Origin: Rossellomorea vietnamensis
GTDB lineage: Bacteria; Bacillota; Bacilli; Bacillales; Bacillaceae_B
Assembly (NCBI RefSeq): GCF_008180415.1
Contig: NZ_VTEI01000001.1
Span: forward strand, 77,058 to 141,057
Direction: 5' to 3'
DNA: 64,000 nucleotides
Part shown: positions 46,446 to 54,997 of the stretch, in pieces
Numbering within the stretch: the stretch's first letter is position 1
How the letters are laid out: each line of letters opens with the position of its first letter
Made by a program: the position numbers and the translations under genes
Notes under the pieces: model-generated
Told to the model about the DNA's origin: nothing
Databases searched by the model: none
Seen by the model: only the letters and a program-made list of their open reading frames with translations

Positions 46446-47588
46446 TTATTTTCTCAGACGGTTGACAATCTTACTGACTTCTCTTCCTGCATAGATGATA
46501 TCTTCCTCGGTATTGCCGATGCCGAAGCTGAAGCGGATGGAATTCCGCAAGCGCTCAGAATCCTTGCCGAACATGGCGAGCAGTACATGAGAAGGTTCAA
46601 TTGACCCGGCCGTACACGCTGATCCGCTTGATACCGCAATCCCTGCAAGGTCCAGATTCACAAGCATCGATTCGACATCAGTGCCCGGAAAACTCAGGTT
46701 GAGCACATGGGGAAGCGATTGTTCCAGGCTTCCATTCAGGTAAAATTCAACATTCTCTTCTTTTAGAATATCAATCAGGATACCCTTAAACGCTATATAT
46801 TCTTCTGTCTTTTTATCCATCTCTTCCTGTGAAAGCTTGATCGCTTCGGCCATTCCGACTAATGAGGGCAGATTTTCGGTTCCTGCCCGCCTTTTTCTCT
46901 CTTGTTCCCCTCCGAATGTCTTGGCCTCAAGGGGTACATTCTTTCTGGCATATAGAAATCCGACACCTTTTGGACCATTGATTTTATGTGCGGAAATGGA
47001 AAGCAGGTCGATGTTTTCCTCTTCCACATCAATTTTCTTCATACCAAAAGCCTGTACGGCATCTGTATGCAATAAACTGCCTCTGCTTCGGACCAATTTC
47101 CCGATTTCGGAGATCGGCTGTACGGTCCCCACTTCATTATTGCCATACATGATGCTGACCAGGATGGTATCCTCTCTTAAAGCAGACTCGACATCCTTGA
47201 TAGAAACACGCCCTTGTTCATCCACAGGCAAATAGGTTATTTCGAACCCTTCCTTCTCCAGCTGTGCACAAGTGTGGAGAACGGCATGGTGCTCAATTGA
47301 GGAAGTAATGATATGCCTTCCTTTTTCTTTAAGAGCATGGGCCGCACCGGAAAGAGCCAGGTTATCTGCCTCCGTTCCTCCGCTGGTGAAGATGATTTCA
47401 TTGAAACCGGCACCTATGCTTTTTGCGGCAGCCATGCGTGCGCTGTCAAGCTTTTGTCTGGCATCTCTTCCTGAAGCATGTATGCTGGATGGATTGCCGA
47501 ACGTCCCTTTCATTGCTTCTGTCATTACATCGATTACACGGGGATCCATTGGGGAGGTTGCCGCATTATCGAGATAAATCGTCTTCAT
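46446..47588 (-). CDS. iscS: Cysteine desulfurase dedicated to tRNA thiolation (YrvO)
   Basis: This 381-residue PLP enzyme has the Schiff-base Lys202 in SAHKINGPKG and the persulfide Cys325 in SSGSACTAGSIEP. It is an IscS/NifS-type desulfurase. The start at 47588 is chosen because GGGGGG is six to seven bases upstream. It lies between cymR (14 bp) and mnmA (137 bp), the B. subtilis order cymR-yrvO-trmU. Confidence 0.93.
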   Translation of the reverse strand: MKTIYLDNAATSPMDPRVIDVMTEAMKGTFGNPSSIHASGRDARQKLDSARMAAAKSIGAGFNEIIFTSGGTEADNLALSGAAHALKEKGRHIITSSIEHHAVLHTCAQLEKEGFEITYLPVDEQGRVSIKDVESALREDTILVSIMYGNNEVGTVQPISEIGKLVRSRGSLLHTDAVQAFGMKKIDVEEENIDLLSISAHKINGPKGVGFLYARKNVPLEAKTFGGEQERKRRAGTENLPSLVGMAEAIKLSQEEMDKKTEEYIAFKGILIDILKEENVEFYLNGSLEQSLPHVLNLSFPGTDVESMLVNLDLAGIAVSSGSACTAGSIEPSHVLLAMFGKDSERLRNSIRFSFGIGNTEEDIIYAGREVSKIVNRLRK

Positions 47589-47602
47589 TGTCATTCCCCC
47601 CA

Positions 47603-48022
47603 TTAAATATAAAACATATAAGCATCTGACTCGCCTTCGTCCGTATAGCCTGCCAGATCTTCAATTGTTGTATTGTCCAATACTTCTTTTACAGCGTCCC
47701 TGATGCGCATCCACAGTTCACGCTTTGCCGGTTCCTCGTCTTCTATTCCTTCAACCGGGGAAATCGGGCCTTCAAGGATCCTTATAATATCTCCGGCTGT
47801 AATCTCGGATGGTTCATGACCAAGCACGTACCCTCCATAGGCGCCTCTGATACTTTTGACCAGTCCTGCATTTCTTAATGGTGCCACGAGTTGTTCAAGG
47901 TAGTGTTCAGATAAGTTTTGAGCCTTAGCAATCGACTTCAGGGATGTTGGTCCCTCTCCATGGCGCTTTGCCAGCTCTATCATAATTGTCAAACCATAGC
48001 GTCCCTTGGTAGAAATCTTCAT
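47603..48022 (-). CDS. cymR: CymR, Rrf2-type repressor of cysteine metabolism
   Basis: This 139-residue regulator has an N-terminal winged helix (MKISTKGRYGLTIMIEL, NLSEHYLEQLV) and a dimerisation helix. It is almost identical in pattern to B. subtilis CymR, which represses sulfur genes in complex with CysK. It has no cysteine, so it cannot hold the Fe-S cluster of IscR-type relatives. It is the first gene of cymR-iscS-mnmA. Confidence 0.95.
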   Translation of the reverse strand: MKISTKGRYGLTIMIELAKRHGEGPTSLKSIAKAQNLSEHYLEQLVAPLRNAGLVKSIRGAYGGYVLGHEPSEITAGDIIRILEGPISPVEGIEDEEPAKRELWMRIRDAVKEVLDNTTIEDLAGYTDEGESDAYMFYI

Positions 48023-48349
48023 AGTTTTCGCCCCTCAATCTATCTTTATACAATGCTTTTTACGTAAAATGTTATATGGTTGATTTCAAAAAAAATATTC
48101 TTCTAAAGTGGCTATTAAAAACGAGTTGATCCCCTCTCCAATCAACGCCAGAAAACAGATTGGAATAGCGAACAACAACATTCAGTAAAGAACCTAAAAA
48201 ATATTCCGCCTGCCCATACAACTTATAGCAGAATTTCTGCATTGTGCAAAACATCTATTAAACAAATCAAAGATATAAATAATTCATTTTCTCTTAGTAA
48301 CTTTTGTCATTATAGCATAATCAACGGTTGCTGTTAAAAATCGTTTTCC
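48023..48349. other. Gap upstream of cymR
   Basis: AT-rich, with TATAAA at about 48046 on the minus strand as a weak -10 candidate for cymR. ORFs here lack ribosome binding sites. I see no known element before the C repeat at 48350. Confidence 0.35.
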
Positions 48350-48520
48350 TTAAAGGCTCTTTTCAAACTTTGCTGCTATTTCTATTTAGTCTCAAAAATA
48401 AGATCATAAAAATCCTGACTAACATGGGTGAAAAGAGCTGCTCACACCATTTAGAGAGAAAAACCTTAGTATTCAGGGTAATCCGAAAGCAACAATCAAT
48501 TTGAAAACTGCATTTTAAAA
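48350..48520 (+). repeat. Family C intergenic repeat
   Basis: GGCTCTTTTCAAACTTTGCT, GGTGAAAAGAGCTGCTCACA, TTAGAGAGAAAAACC, TTAGTATTCAGGGTAATCC and GAAAGCAACAATC match the 20588 copy in order. Confidence 0.7.
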
Positions 48521-48567
48521 GTCTGCTGCTTTTAGATACTATTTTAACCCCTCCCTTTTCGCTTAGA

Positions 48568-48664
48568 GAGATTGGAGCAAGCGGAAGACGTACGACCTCC
48601 TGCGGGACTAGCGGGATAGTTCCAGCACCTAGCCCCGCGGAGTCGTGCGGCTGGAGCGGAAATC
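48568..48664 (-). repeat. Family A repeat with a family B remnant
   Basis: The A ends are clear (GATTGGAGCAAGCGGAAG and GGCTGGAGCGGAAATC). The centre is replaced by TAGTTCCAGCACCTAGCCCC (48617-48636), the inverted right end of a B element. It joins the A sequence at the same place as in the 7516 composite. Confidence 0.75.
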
Positions 48665-48786
48665 GTTTCCTTTCAAGAGCCAAATCTTTGTAAAAACAGT
48701 CGCCTTAAAAGAGCCTTCATTTCAAAAAAAGCCGACAGTATGATAAATTAGTACAATAATGAGAACGCCAGTTTGGAGAGATGGAA

Positions 48787-50058
48787 ATGAGTATCAAACC
48801 GTTGGCCTACCGGATGAGGCCCCGTACAATCAGCGAAGTCATCGGCCAGCAGCATCTCGTTGGCGAAGGGAAGATCATTGACCGCATGGTGAAGGCCAGG
48901 CAGCTTTCTTCCATGATCCTCTATGGTCCGCCCGGCATTGGAAAGACTTCCATTGCCAGTGCCATAGCAGGAAGCACCAATTACGCCTTCAGAACACTCA
49001 ATGCCGTTACGAATAATAAAAAAGATATAGCCGTAGTTGCGGAAGAAGCCAAAATGTCGGGAAAGGTCATTCTTCTATTAGATGAGGTGCATCGCCTGGA
49101 TAAAGCGAAACAGGATTTCCTGCTGCCTTATCTGGAAAACGGAATGATTACCCTCATTGGAGCAACAACCAGTAACCCTTATCATGCCATTAACCCGGCA
49201 ATCCGTTCACGCTGTCAGATTTTCGAATTGAAGCCGCTCTCTGTCGATGACATGAAAACAGCCTTGGTAAATGCGATTGGGGATGAAGAACGCGGACTTG
49301 GCAAGAAGAATGTTTCGGTCGGAGAGGAGGCTCTCACGCATCTTGCTCAGGCAAGCAACGGGGATGTAAGAAGTTCATTGAACGCTCTGGAATTGGCTGT
49401 CCTTTCAACTCAACCTTCTGAGGATGGCAGAATCGAAGTCACAGTTGGAATTGCAGAAGAGTGCCTTCAGAAAAAGAGCTTTTCTCACGATAAAGATGGA
49501 GACGCACACTATGATGTATTAAGTGGTTTCCAGAAATCCATCAGGGGCAGTGATGTGAATGCGGCCCTCCACTATTTAGGCAGGCTCGTTGAAGCAGGAG
49601 ACCTGCCGAGCATTTCAAGGAGACTCCTGGTCATTGCCTATGAAGATATTGGGCTCGCAAGCCCACAGGCAGGACAGCGGACATTGGCAGCGGTAGAAAC
49701 CGCTGAAAAAATCGGTTTTCCTGAAGCAAGAATTCCACTTGCCAATGCTGTCATCGAGCTATGCCTGTCCCCGAAATCGAATTCTGCCATCAGTGCCATC
49801 GATGCTGCTTTGAAAGACATTCGAAGCGGCCGTAATGGAGAGGTGCCTGCTCACCTTAAAGATGCCCATTACGCTGGTGCAAAAGAACTTGGAAGAGGAA
49901 TAGAGTATAAGTTTCCGCATGATTATCCATCAGGCTGGGTCAAGCAGCAGTATCTTCCTGATGTTTTGAAAAATGCCCGCTATTACGAGCCAAAAGATAC
50001 AGGGAAATTCGAATCTGCCATATCGCAGGTGTACAAAAAGATTATGGGACAAAAGTAA
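48787..50058 (+). CDS. rarA: RarA/MgsA, replication-associated AAA ATPase (YrvN)
   Basis: This 423-residue clamp-loader-like ATPase acts at stalled replication forks. Walker A is GPPGIGKTS, Walker B LLLDEVHRLDK, sensor 1 IGATTSNP, and the C-terminal tetramerisation domain holds RRLLVIAYEDIGLASP. The start is the ATG at 48787, six bases after GGAGAG. An ATG two codons earlier overlaps that site. It is followed by its own terminator. Confidence 0.95.
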   Translation: MSIKPLAYRMRPRTISEVIGQQHLVGEGKIIDRMVKARQLSSMILYGPPGIGKTSIASAIAGSTNYAFRTLNAVTNNKKDIAVVAEEAKMSGKVILLLDEVHRLDKAKQDFLLPYLENGMITLIGATTSNPYHAINPAIRSRCQIFELKPLSVDDMKTALVNAIGDEERGLGKKNVSVGEEALTHLAQASNGDVRSSLNALELAVLSTQPSEDGRIEVTVGIAEECLQKKSFSHDKDGDAHYDVLSGFQKSIRGSDVNAALHYLGRLVEAGDLPSISRRLLVIAYEDIGLASPQAGQRTLAAVETAEKIGFPEARIPLANAVIELCLSPKSNSAISAIDAALKDIRSGRNGEVPAHLKDAHYAGAKELGRGIEYKFPHDYPSGWVKQQYLPDVLKNARYYEPKDTGKFESAISQVYKKIMGQK

Positions 50059-50061
50059 TTT

Positions 50062-50093
50062 AGGAGGGCACAGGCAGCCCTCCTCTTTTTTTA
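50062..50093 (+). terminator. Terminator after rarA
   Basis: GGAGGGC pairs with GCCCTCC around seven bases, then TCTTTTTTT. Confidence 0.95.
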
Positions 50094-50102
50094 CTTTGTG
50101 GA

Positions 50103-50261
50103 TTATCGGGTAAACCACCAAACGAAAAATAAAATAACTGCTGCAATGAACCAGATAAGTGCGATTACATGTTTTCTTTCCGTTTTTTTCTTTTTAGAAA
50201 ACCCAGCAGCTGCACCACTCATTAAAGCAATAGCTATTGCTGCCCAAGTCCAAAAAGACAT
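50103..50261 (-). CDS. Small two-helix membrane protein
   Basis: This 52-residue protein has a hydrophobic helix (about residues 3-20), a basic loop (SKKKKTERKH) and a second helix ending VWWFTR. GGGAGAGG precedes the ATG at 50261. The longer reading from 50288 would start within an untranslated region. I recognise no family. It is convergent with rarA and lies downstream of yhcI. Confidence 0.6.
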   Translation of the reverse strand: MSFWTWAAIAIALMSGAAAGFSKKKKTERKHVIALIWFIAAVILFFVWWFTR

Positions 50262-50336
50262 AGAACCTCTCCCTTTCTTAAAATTCATAAGAAATACTTG
50301 TTAAGTATCCACCCAAAAACGAGTAAGATTTGAGAT

Positions 50337-50374
50337 AAAAACAAAACGCCCTGCACCAAATCACAGGACGTTTC
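50337..50374 (-). terminator. Terminator after the yhc operon
   Basis: On the minus strand AACGTCCTG and CAGGGCGTT pair (one wobble) around a ten-base loop, then TTGTTTTT. Confidence 0.8.
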
Positions 50375-50420
50375 AAATGTCATTTATAGGTGAGCCACTC
50401 CAAAAATGCGTCTAATTGCC

Positions 50421-51371
50421 TTATGCCGCCACGTCGCGCTTGTTAAAGACGATAAACGCGAGAAGATGGAAAATGACAAAGTAGATGAGCAAGACCGTAA
50501 TAGAAAATCCTAAGGTCATATCTTCCACTAGTTTCGGCACAGCCCCCGTATACATTCTCAGATCAGTATTCGCAAACAAACTGTATTTTGCCCAATCGTA
50601 TTTCATAGCCACGAAGTTTGTTGCCGTACTTCCCATGAACAAGAGGAACAAGGAGATACCAATGGCAAGGGAACTGCTTCTGAATACAGCAGAAATCATG
50701 AAGGCCATTGTCGCCATCATTGTAATACTTATCGTGCTTAACAGATAGTTTTTAATAGAGTAAAACAGCATACTTTGCTCTTCCACGGTCCCATTTATAT
50801 AAACAAGATGCGGTTGACTTCCTCCTCCACCAAAAAATATTGCCCCCACAATTGCCGAAAGAACAAACAAGGTGACTAACAGGGCCATTCCAAAGAGCAG
50901 GACAGTTAGATATTTGGATAGAAGGATTTTGGTTCTCGATATTGGTCTTATCAGCAAAAGCTTGATCGTTCCCCAGGTAAATTCACCTGCAACAATTCCT
51001 GCAGCAATAATAATGGCAAATAGTCCGACAATATCGATAAAGTTGGCATTAAAGTTAACAAATGACCACATATTTTCTCCGCTTACAGGTTCGATTTCAT
51101 TCTCAAGTCTATATTCATTAATGGCGATTCTTTCTTCCGCCAACTGTTTGTTAAAGGCGGGCATACCTGGATTTTCTTCAAGGATCTGCTTATCACCTTC
51201 AATGTTCGCTTGAGCTTCCTGCTTCCAATCTCCTTCAGGTGTATCGGCTGCTCCAATAAATTTCATGGCGGATCCTGCACCAATGACTAACAAAACGAGA
51301 AGCCCAATCATGACATACGTTCCAGGGCGGCTGAATATTTTAATCCACTCATTTTTAATCAGGTTAAACAT
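50421..51371 (-). CDS. yhcI: ABC-2 type permease, YhcI-like
   Basis: This 316-residue membrane protein has one helix near the N-terminus, a soluble stretch (about residues 40-105) and five further helices, the ABC-2 export-permease layout. It overlaps the end of yhcH by eight bases. The gene order matches yhcE-yhcF-yhcG-yhcH-yhcI of B. subtilis, where it is the last gene. Transported substrate is unknown, and envelope stress or peptide export is a guess from relatives. Confidence 0.78.
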   Translation of the reverse strand: MFNLIKNEWIKIFSRPGTYVMIGLLVLLVIGAGSAMKFIGAADTPEGDWKQEAQANIEGDKQILEENPGMPAFNKQLAEERIAINEYRLENEIEPVSGENMWSFVNFNANFIDIVGLFAIIIAAGIVAGEFTWGTIKLLLIRPISRTKILLSKYLTVLLFGMALLVTLFVLSAIVGAIFFGGGGSQPHLVYINGTVEEQSMLFYSIKNYLLSTISITMMATMAFMISAVFRSSSLAIGISLFLLFMGSTATNFVAMKYDWAKYSLFANTDLRMYTGAVPKLVEDMTLGFSITVLLIYFVIFHLLAFIVFNKRDVAA

Positions 51372-52290
51372 TTAAGGTGTCCCCCTTTTCATTCGTAATT
51401 TCCAGGAATCGGTCTTCAAGGGTTTTGCTGACCGCCATCACGGAATAGATATCAATATTATGCTGTACCAGGGTACTGATCAGTTCAGGCACTTGCTCTT
51501 TTGCTAAAGCGACTTGCACTTTCCCATCTGTGAGTCCGTGCTGAAGGTCCGGGTAGGCATCGGTGATTACAGCCGCAGCTTTTTCTGCTTCTCCAAGTTC
51601 AAGCTGATAAACGAGCTCAGTGCCCTGCACAAAATCCTTCACTTGCTGAACATCGACAAGTTTTCCTTTTTGTATGATCCCAATCCGGTCACACATCATT
51701 TCCATTTCAGAGAGCAAGTGGCTTGATACAATGACCGCCATACCGGTCTCCCTTGCCAGCCTGCGGATATAATCGCGGATTTCGCGGATACCGGCTGGAT
51801 CAAGTCCATTTGTTGGTTCGTCCAGGATCAGCAATTTAGGATTGTGAAGCAGACATTGGGCAATCCCGAGCCTCTGCCTCATCCCCAAAGAATACGTCTT
51901 CACTTTATCGTGAATTCGGTCTGAAAGCCCTACGAGTTCCACCACTTCTTTTATTCTCTCGTCAGTAATGCCTTTGTGCATCCGGGCAAAATGTTTCAGG
52001 TTTTTATACCCGGACAGAAATTTATACAACTCAGGGTTTTCCACGATTGCTCCAATGTCTTTTATGGCCCCTTCATAGTTGCTCTTTACACTCACGCCAT
52101 TGACCACGACGTCGCCCTCGGTGATTCCCATAAGGCCCACGATCATTCTGATTGTTGTCGTTTTCCCGGCACCATTCGGCCCTAGAAATCCAAATACTTC
52201 GCCTTCCAATACACTAAATGAAAGTGAATCAATGATTTTCTTGCCTCTGATCACCTTGGAAACGTTTTTTAATTCCAATACTGTTTTCAA
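51364..52290 (-). CDS. yhcH: ABC transporter ATPase, YhcH-like (BcrA type)
   Basis: This 308-residue ATPase has Walker A GPNGAGKTT, signature YSLGMRQRL, Walker B LLILDEP and H-loop SSHLLSEM. A C-terminal extension of about 90 residues is typical of BcrA-type exporters. It pairs with the yhcI permease and overlaps both neighbours, so it is translationally coupled. Confidence 0.82.
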   Translation of the reverse strand: MKTVLELKNVSKVIRGKKIIDSLSFSVLEGEVFGFLGPNGAGKTTTIRMIVGLMGITEGDVVVNGVSVKSNYEGAIKDIGAIVENPELYKFLSGYKNLKHFARMHKGITDERIKEVVELVGLSDRIHDKVKTYSLGMRQRLGIAQCLLHNPKLLILDEPTNGLDPAGIREIRDYIRRLARETGMAVIVSSHLLSEMEMMCDRIGIIQKGKLVDVQQVKDFVQGTELVYQLELGEAEKAAAVITDAYPDLQHGLTDGKVQVALAKEQVPELISTLVQHNIDIYSVMAVSKTLEDRFLEITNEKGDTLNV

Positions 52291-53003
52291 TTTTCTTCCC
52301 CCTTCAATTCATTCTTTGTGTTTAACTTCAGCCACTCCATTACCGATATTCCTCTTTCTTCTCTTAACTCCTCGACAATGCAGTGACCTTTTACAATTCC
52401 ATCCTGAAGGATATAGGCTTCATCCAGAAGAGCCTCAATTTCATTTATTTCATGAGTCGCTATGATGACTGTCTGGGTTTCAAAGTCGATAAAGGATAAA
52501 AGACTTCTGACAATCGAATCCCTGACCATGGGGTCCAACCCGGAAAATGGCTCATCAAGCAGCAGAAGGTCCGTTTTCCTCGAGAGAACGAGGACAAGCT
52601 TAAGCCTTCCTCTCTTTCCTTTTGAGAGCTGCTTGATTTTCACTCTTGGCTGCAGCTCCATGTATTCCAAAAGTTGGAGCGCTTTTTCTTTATCAAAATC
52701 GTGAAATTGGGTTTCATAGAAATCAATCATATTTTCAACAGAGAAGGTATCATAAAACATATCAAGTTCTGTTAAGTATCCAACCTTTACTGCTGCTTTT
52801 CTCGTCACTGCCTCGCCATCAATCGTCACTGTGCCCAAAGAAGGATATACAAGGCCGGCCAGGAGCTTAAGCGTGCTGGACTTGCCGCTTCCATTTGGTC
52901 CAAGCAAACCGTAAATCTTGCCGGTTTCAAATGACAAATCCACATTTTTTAATGCGAAGCTGTTTCCATATTTCTTGCTTACATCATTTAATTCTGCACT
53001 CAT
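52287..53003 (-). CDS. yhcG: ABC transporter ATPase, YhcG-like
   Basis: This 238-residue ATPase has Walker A GPNGSGKSST, Walker B LLLLDEPFSGLDP and H-loop ATHEINEIE. The signature LSKGKRGRL differs from LSGGQ but keeps the key Ser and Gly, as in the YtrB/YhcG group. Its partner permease may be YhcE. It overlaps yhcF and yhcH by four bases each. Confidence 0.82.
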   Translation of the reverse strand: MSAELNDVSKKYGNSFALKNVDLSFETGKIYGLLGPNGSGKSSTLKLLAGLVYPSLGTVTIDGEAVTRKAAVKVGYLTELDMFYDTFSVENMIDFYETQFHDFDKEKALQLLEYMELQPRVKIKQLSKGKRGRLKLVLVLSRKTDLLLLDEPFSGLDPMVRDSIVRSLLSFIDFETQTVIIATHEINEIEALLDEAYILQDGIVKGHCIVEELREERGISVMEWLKLNTKNELKGEEN

Positions 53004-53380
53004 GAGCTCTTCCCTCCTTCATCCTTTATATAAGAGGAAAGATCGTCGAGTATTTTTTCCTCCGAAATCCCCAGCTGCCGCATGCTGTCAAGAAAACTGT
53101 CCATGATTTCCCGCTGGACTTTATTTTTCAACTCCTGAAAAAGTTCTTCTTGTTCTGTCACAAAGGTCCCCTGCCCCCGCTTTGTTTCCACCACTTCCAT
53201 CCTCTCCAACTCACTGTAAGTTCTTTGAATTGTGTTCGGGTTGACTCCCGACTTAACAGCCATTTCCCGGACAGACGGCAGTTTCTCACCCGGAGTAAGT
53301 TCTCTTCTAACGATGCTGACGATGATTTTATCTGCAATCTGCATATAAATCGGTTTTGCTGCTTTGTATTCTTCTGTCAT
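53000..53380 (-). CDS. yhcF: GntR family regulator, YhcF/YtrA subfamily
   Basis: This 126-residue protein has an N-terminal winged helix (PGEKLPSVREMAVKSGVNPNTIQRTYSEL, given here as its recognisable core VNPNTIQRTYSEL) and a short C-terminal helical dimerisation part, the YtrA layout. It probably represses its own operon. A palindromic candidate operator overlaps the -10 region at 54178-54197. Confidence 0.85.
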   Translation of the reverse strand: MTEEYKAAKPIYMQIADKIIVSIVRRELTPGEKLPSVREMAVKSGVNPNTIQRTYSELERMEVVETKRGQGTFVTEQEELFQELKNKVQREIMDSFLDSMRQLGISEEKILDDLSSYIKDEGGKSS

Positions 53381-53382
53381 GA

Positions 53383-54147
53383 CTAAACCTCTACCTTTCG
53401 TTCCAGTATCCAGCTGGCTGCCAGAAAGATCACTGCCGCCAGGATGGCATACAGCAGAAAAGGAATCACAGGAAGATGTATAAAGTCACTCCCGGTTGTA
53501 AAGTTTTCCGGCCCCACTTCAATGAAGAAGTGCCCCTTGACTTTTACAGTCCAAAGATTGGTGAATTCCCTGAACCAATCCATTGTCAAAGCGAGCGATG
53601 CAATGATCTGATATAAAACGAAAATCAGTACAAGGATAAACCAGCGGAATTTCTTCAGCAGAGGTGCTTTTCCCAGACCATAGTACACTGTCCAGTAAAA
53701 GAAAACCCAGCAGGAAAAATAAATCGCACTTGAGGTGACCGCGATATTAAAAAAGATACTTTCTCTCCACGGCACAAATAAAATTTCAGCGCTTTGCCAA
53801 GACAAGCTGATGACTCCAAGAAGATCGACCACCAGAAGCGATAAAATTGAATAGCTCAGTGCCACGGTCAATTTGGAAAGCAGCAGTTTCCACCCTGGTT
53901 GGATTGTATAGAGCCAAAGCTGAGTTCTGCCTTCGACCATCAGCATACTCAAAAGAATCAAAGGCATAAAAATAAGATGTGACAGCCCTTCCAAAAACAC
54001 AACTAGTATTGAAAATTCCATGACGTTGTAATAACCAGCAAAACTGACTCCCACTATAAAGAAAAAAATAAGCAGAGCTAACCAGCCGAAGAACCAGAAC
54101 CGGGATATCGAATAATCTTTCTGAAGCAATCCAATAAATGCTTTCAT
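53383..54147 (-). CDS. yhcE: Membrane protein, YhcE-like
   Basis: This 254-residue protein has about six membrane helices and no cytoplasmic domain of note. It is the first gene of the operon. The ATG at 54147 follows ACAGGAGG. The 14-residue upstream reading crosses the promoter region. I assign it to YhcE from position and topology, and it may be the permease partner of yhcG. Confidence 0.75.
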   Translation of the reverse strand: MKAFIGLLQKDYSISRFWFFGWLALLIFFFIVGVSFAGYYNVMEFSILVVFLEGLSHLIFMPLILLSMLMVEGRTQLWLYTIQPGWKLLLSKLTVALSYSILSLLVVDLLGVISLSWQSAEILFVPWRESIFFNIAVTSSAIYFSCWVFFYWTVYYGLGKAPLLKKFRWFILVLIFVLYQIIASLALTMDWFREFTNLWTVKVKGHFFIEVGPENFTTGSDFIHLPVIPFLLYAILAAVIFLAASWILERKVEV

Positions 54148-54177
54148 ATTTGCCTCCTGTAGTAGTGTTCTAGTTAG

Positions 54178-54207
54178 ATAGTACACCAATACACTATATC
54201 AAGTCAA
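54178..54207 (-). promoter_or_regulatory. Promoter and candidate operator of the yhc operon
   Basis: On the minus strand TTGACT (54202-54207) and TACTAT (54178-54183) are 18 bp apart. The inverted repeat ATAGT-N10-ACTAT (54178-54197) covers the -10 and spacer, a fitting place for a GntR repressor such as the yhcF product. Confidence 0.75.
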
Positions 54208-54313
54208 CAACAGTTTTTCGTTTTTTAAAGTTCCTTCCTAAAGGCTGCTGGGATAGCTGAATTTATTTTTCACATAATAAAGAGACAGCCGCTTATGTAT
54301 TGGAGGTGTTCCT

Positions 54314-54739
54314 ATGGATAAGGCTGATGAAAAAAAGAAAAAATGGACAGAAGAGGAAGAAAGAATTCTCTCCGATATCGTCCTATCCTTCACTATTGGA
54401 GGAAAGACACAAAGAGAGGCATTTGAAAAGGCTGCTCATACTATTGGACGAACACCGGGAGCTTGCAGTTTCAGGTGGAATAATAAATTGAAAAGTAATT
54501 TCAATACCGACGAAGATACCAATGTATTGAAACAACCCACATTGGCAGACTGTATTACTTTCCTGAAAACATTGGAGACGGATGAAGGTTTGATTGCAGA
54601 GAATACAAGGTTGAAGGAAGAGCAGGCTGAACTTAAGAAGAGGCTGCACAATGAAGAGGAAACGTTCGTTGAATTGAAAAAACGGCATAAAGTATTGCTG
54701 TTTCAGATTGATACTCTGAATACTTCACTTCATTCTTAG
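54314..54739 (+). CDS. RsfA family transcriptional regulator
   Basis: This 141-residue protein has a Myb/SANT-like N-terminal domain (KKWTEEEERILSDIVLSF, then GACSFRWN) and a C-terminal coiled coil (about residues 95-135). It belongs to the RsfA group of prespore regulators in Bacillus. B. subtilis has RsfA and YlbO of this type, and I cannot tell which is closer. TTGGAGGTG precedes the ATG. It is divergent from the yhc operon. Confidence 0.85.
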   Translation: MDKADEKKKKWTEEEERILSDIVLSFTIGGKTQREAFEKAAHTIGRTPGACSFRWNNKLKSNFNTDEDTNVLKQPTLADCITFLKTLETDEGLIAENTRLKEEQAELKKRLHNEEETFVELKKRHKVLLFQIDTLNTSLHS

Positions 54740-54966
54740 AAAAGCTGTTTTCTCATGAATTGTTGCTTTTGGAAAAACAAGTGCCCGGATTTCCCCCGTT
54801 GAAATCGAAGTTTTTCTTTCTAAGAAGGAAGATTGGCTGGAGCAGGGTTTTTTCGCTCTAATCACCATGCTAGTTACTTACTCTCTTCTTTCAGCTTACA
54901 AGGTTATTTTCGCTCTATTAAGGCGATCATATCAAAATTCATATGAATGTTTAAAAAAAGATTCTA

Positions 54967-54994
54967 AAAAAAAGCTGCCAATGGCAGCTTTTTT
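54967..54994. terminator. Bidirectional terminator between the rsfA-like gene and tcdA
   Basis: AAAAAAGCTGCC and GGCAGCTTTTTT pair perfectly around three bases. The 54740-54966 gap holds no supported gene. Confidence 0.95.
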
Positions 54995-54997
54995 GCA

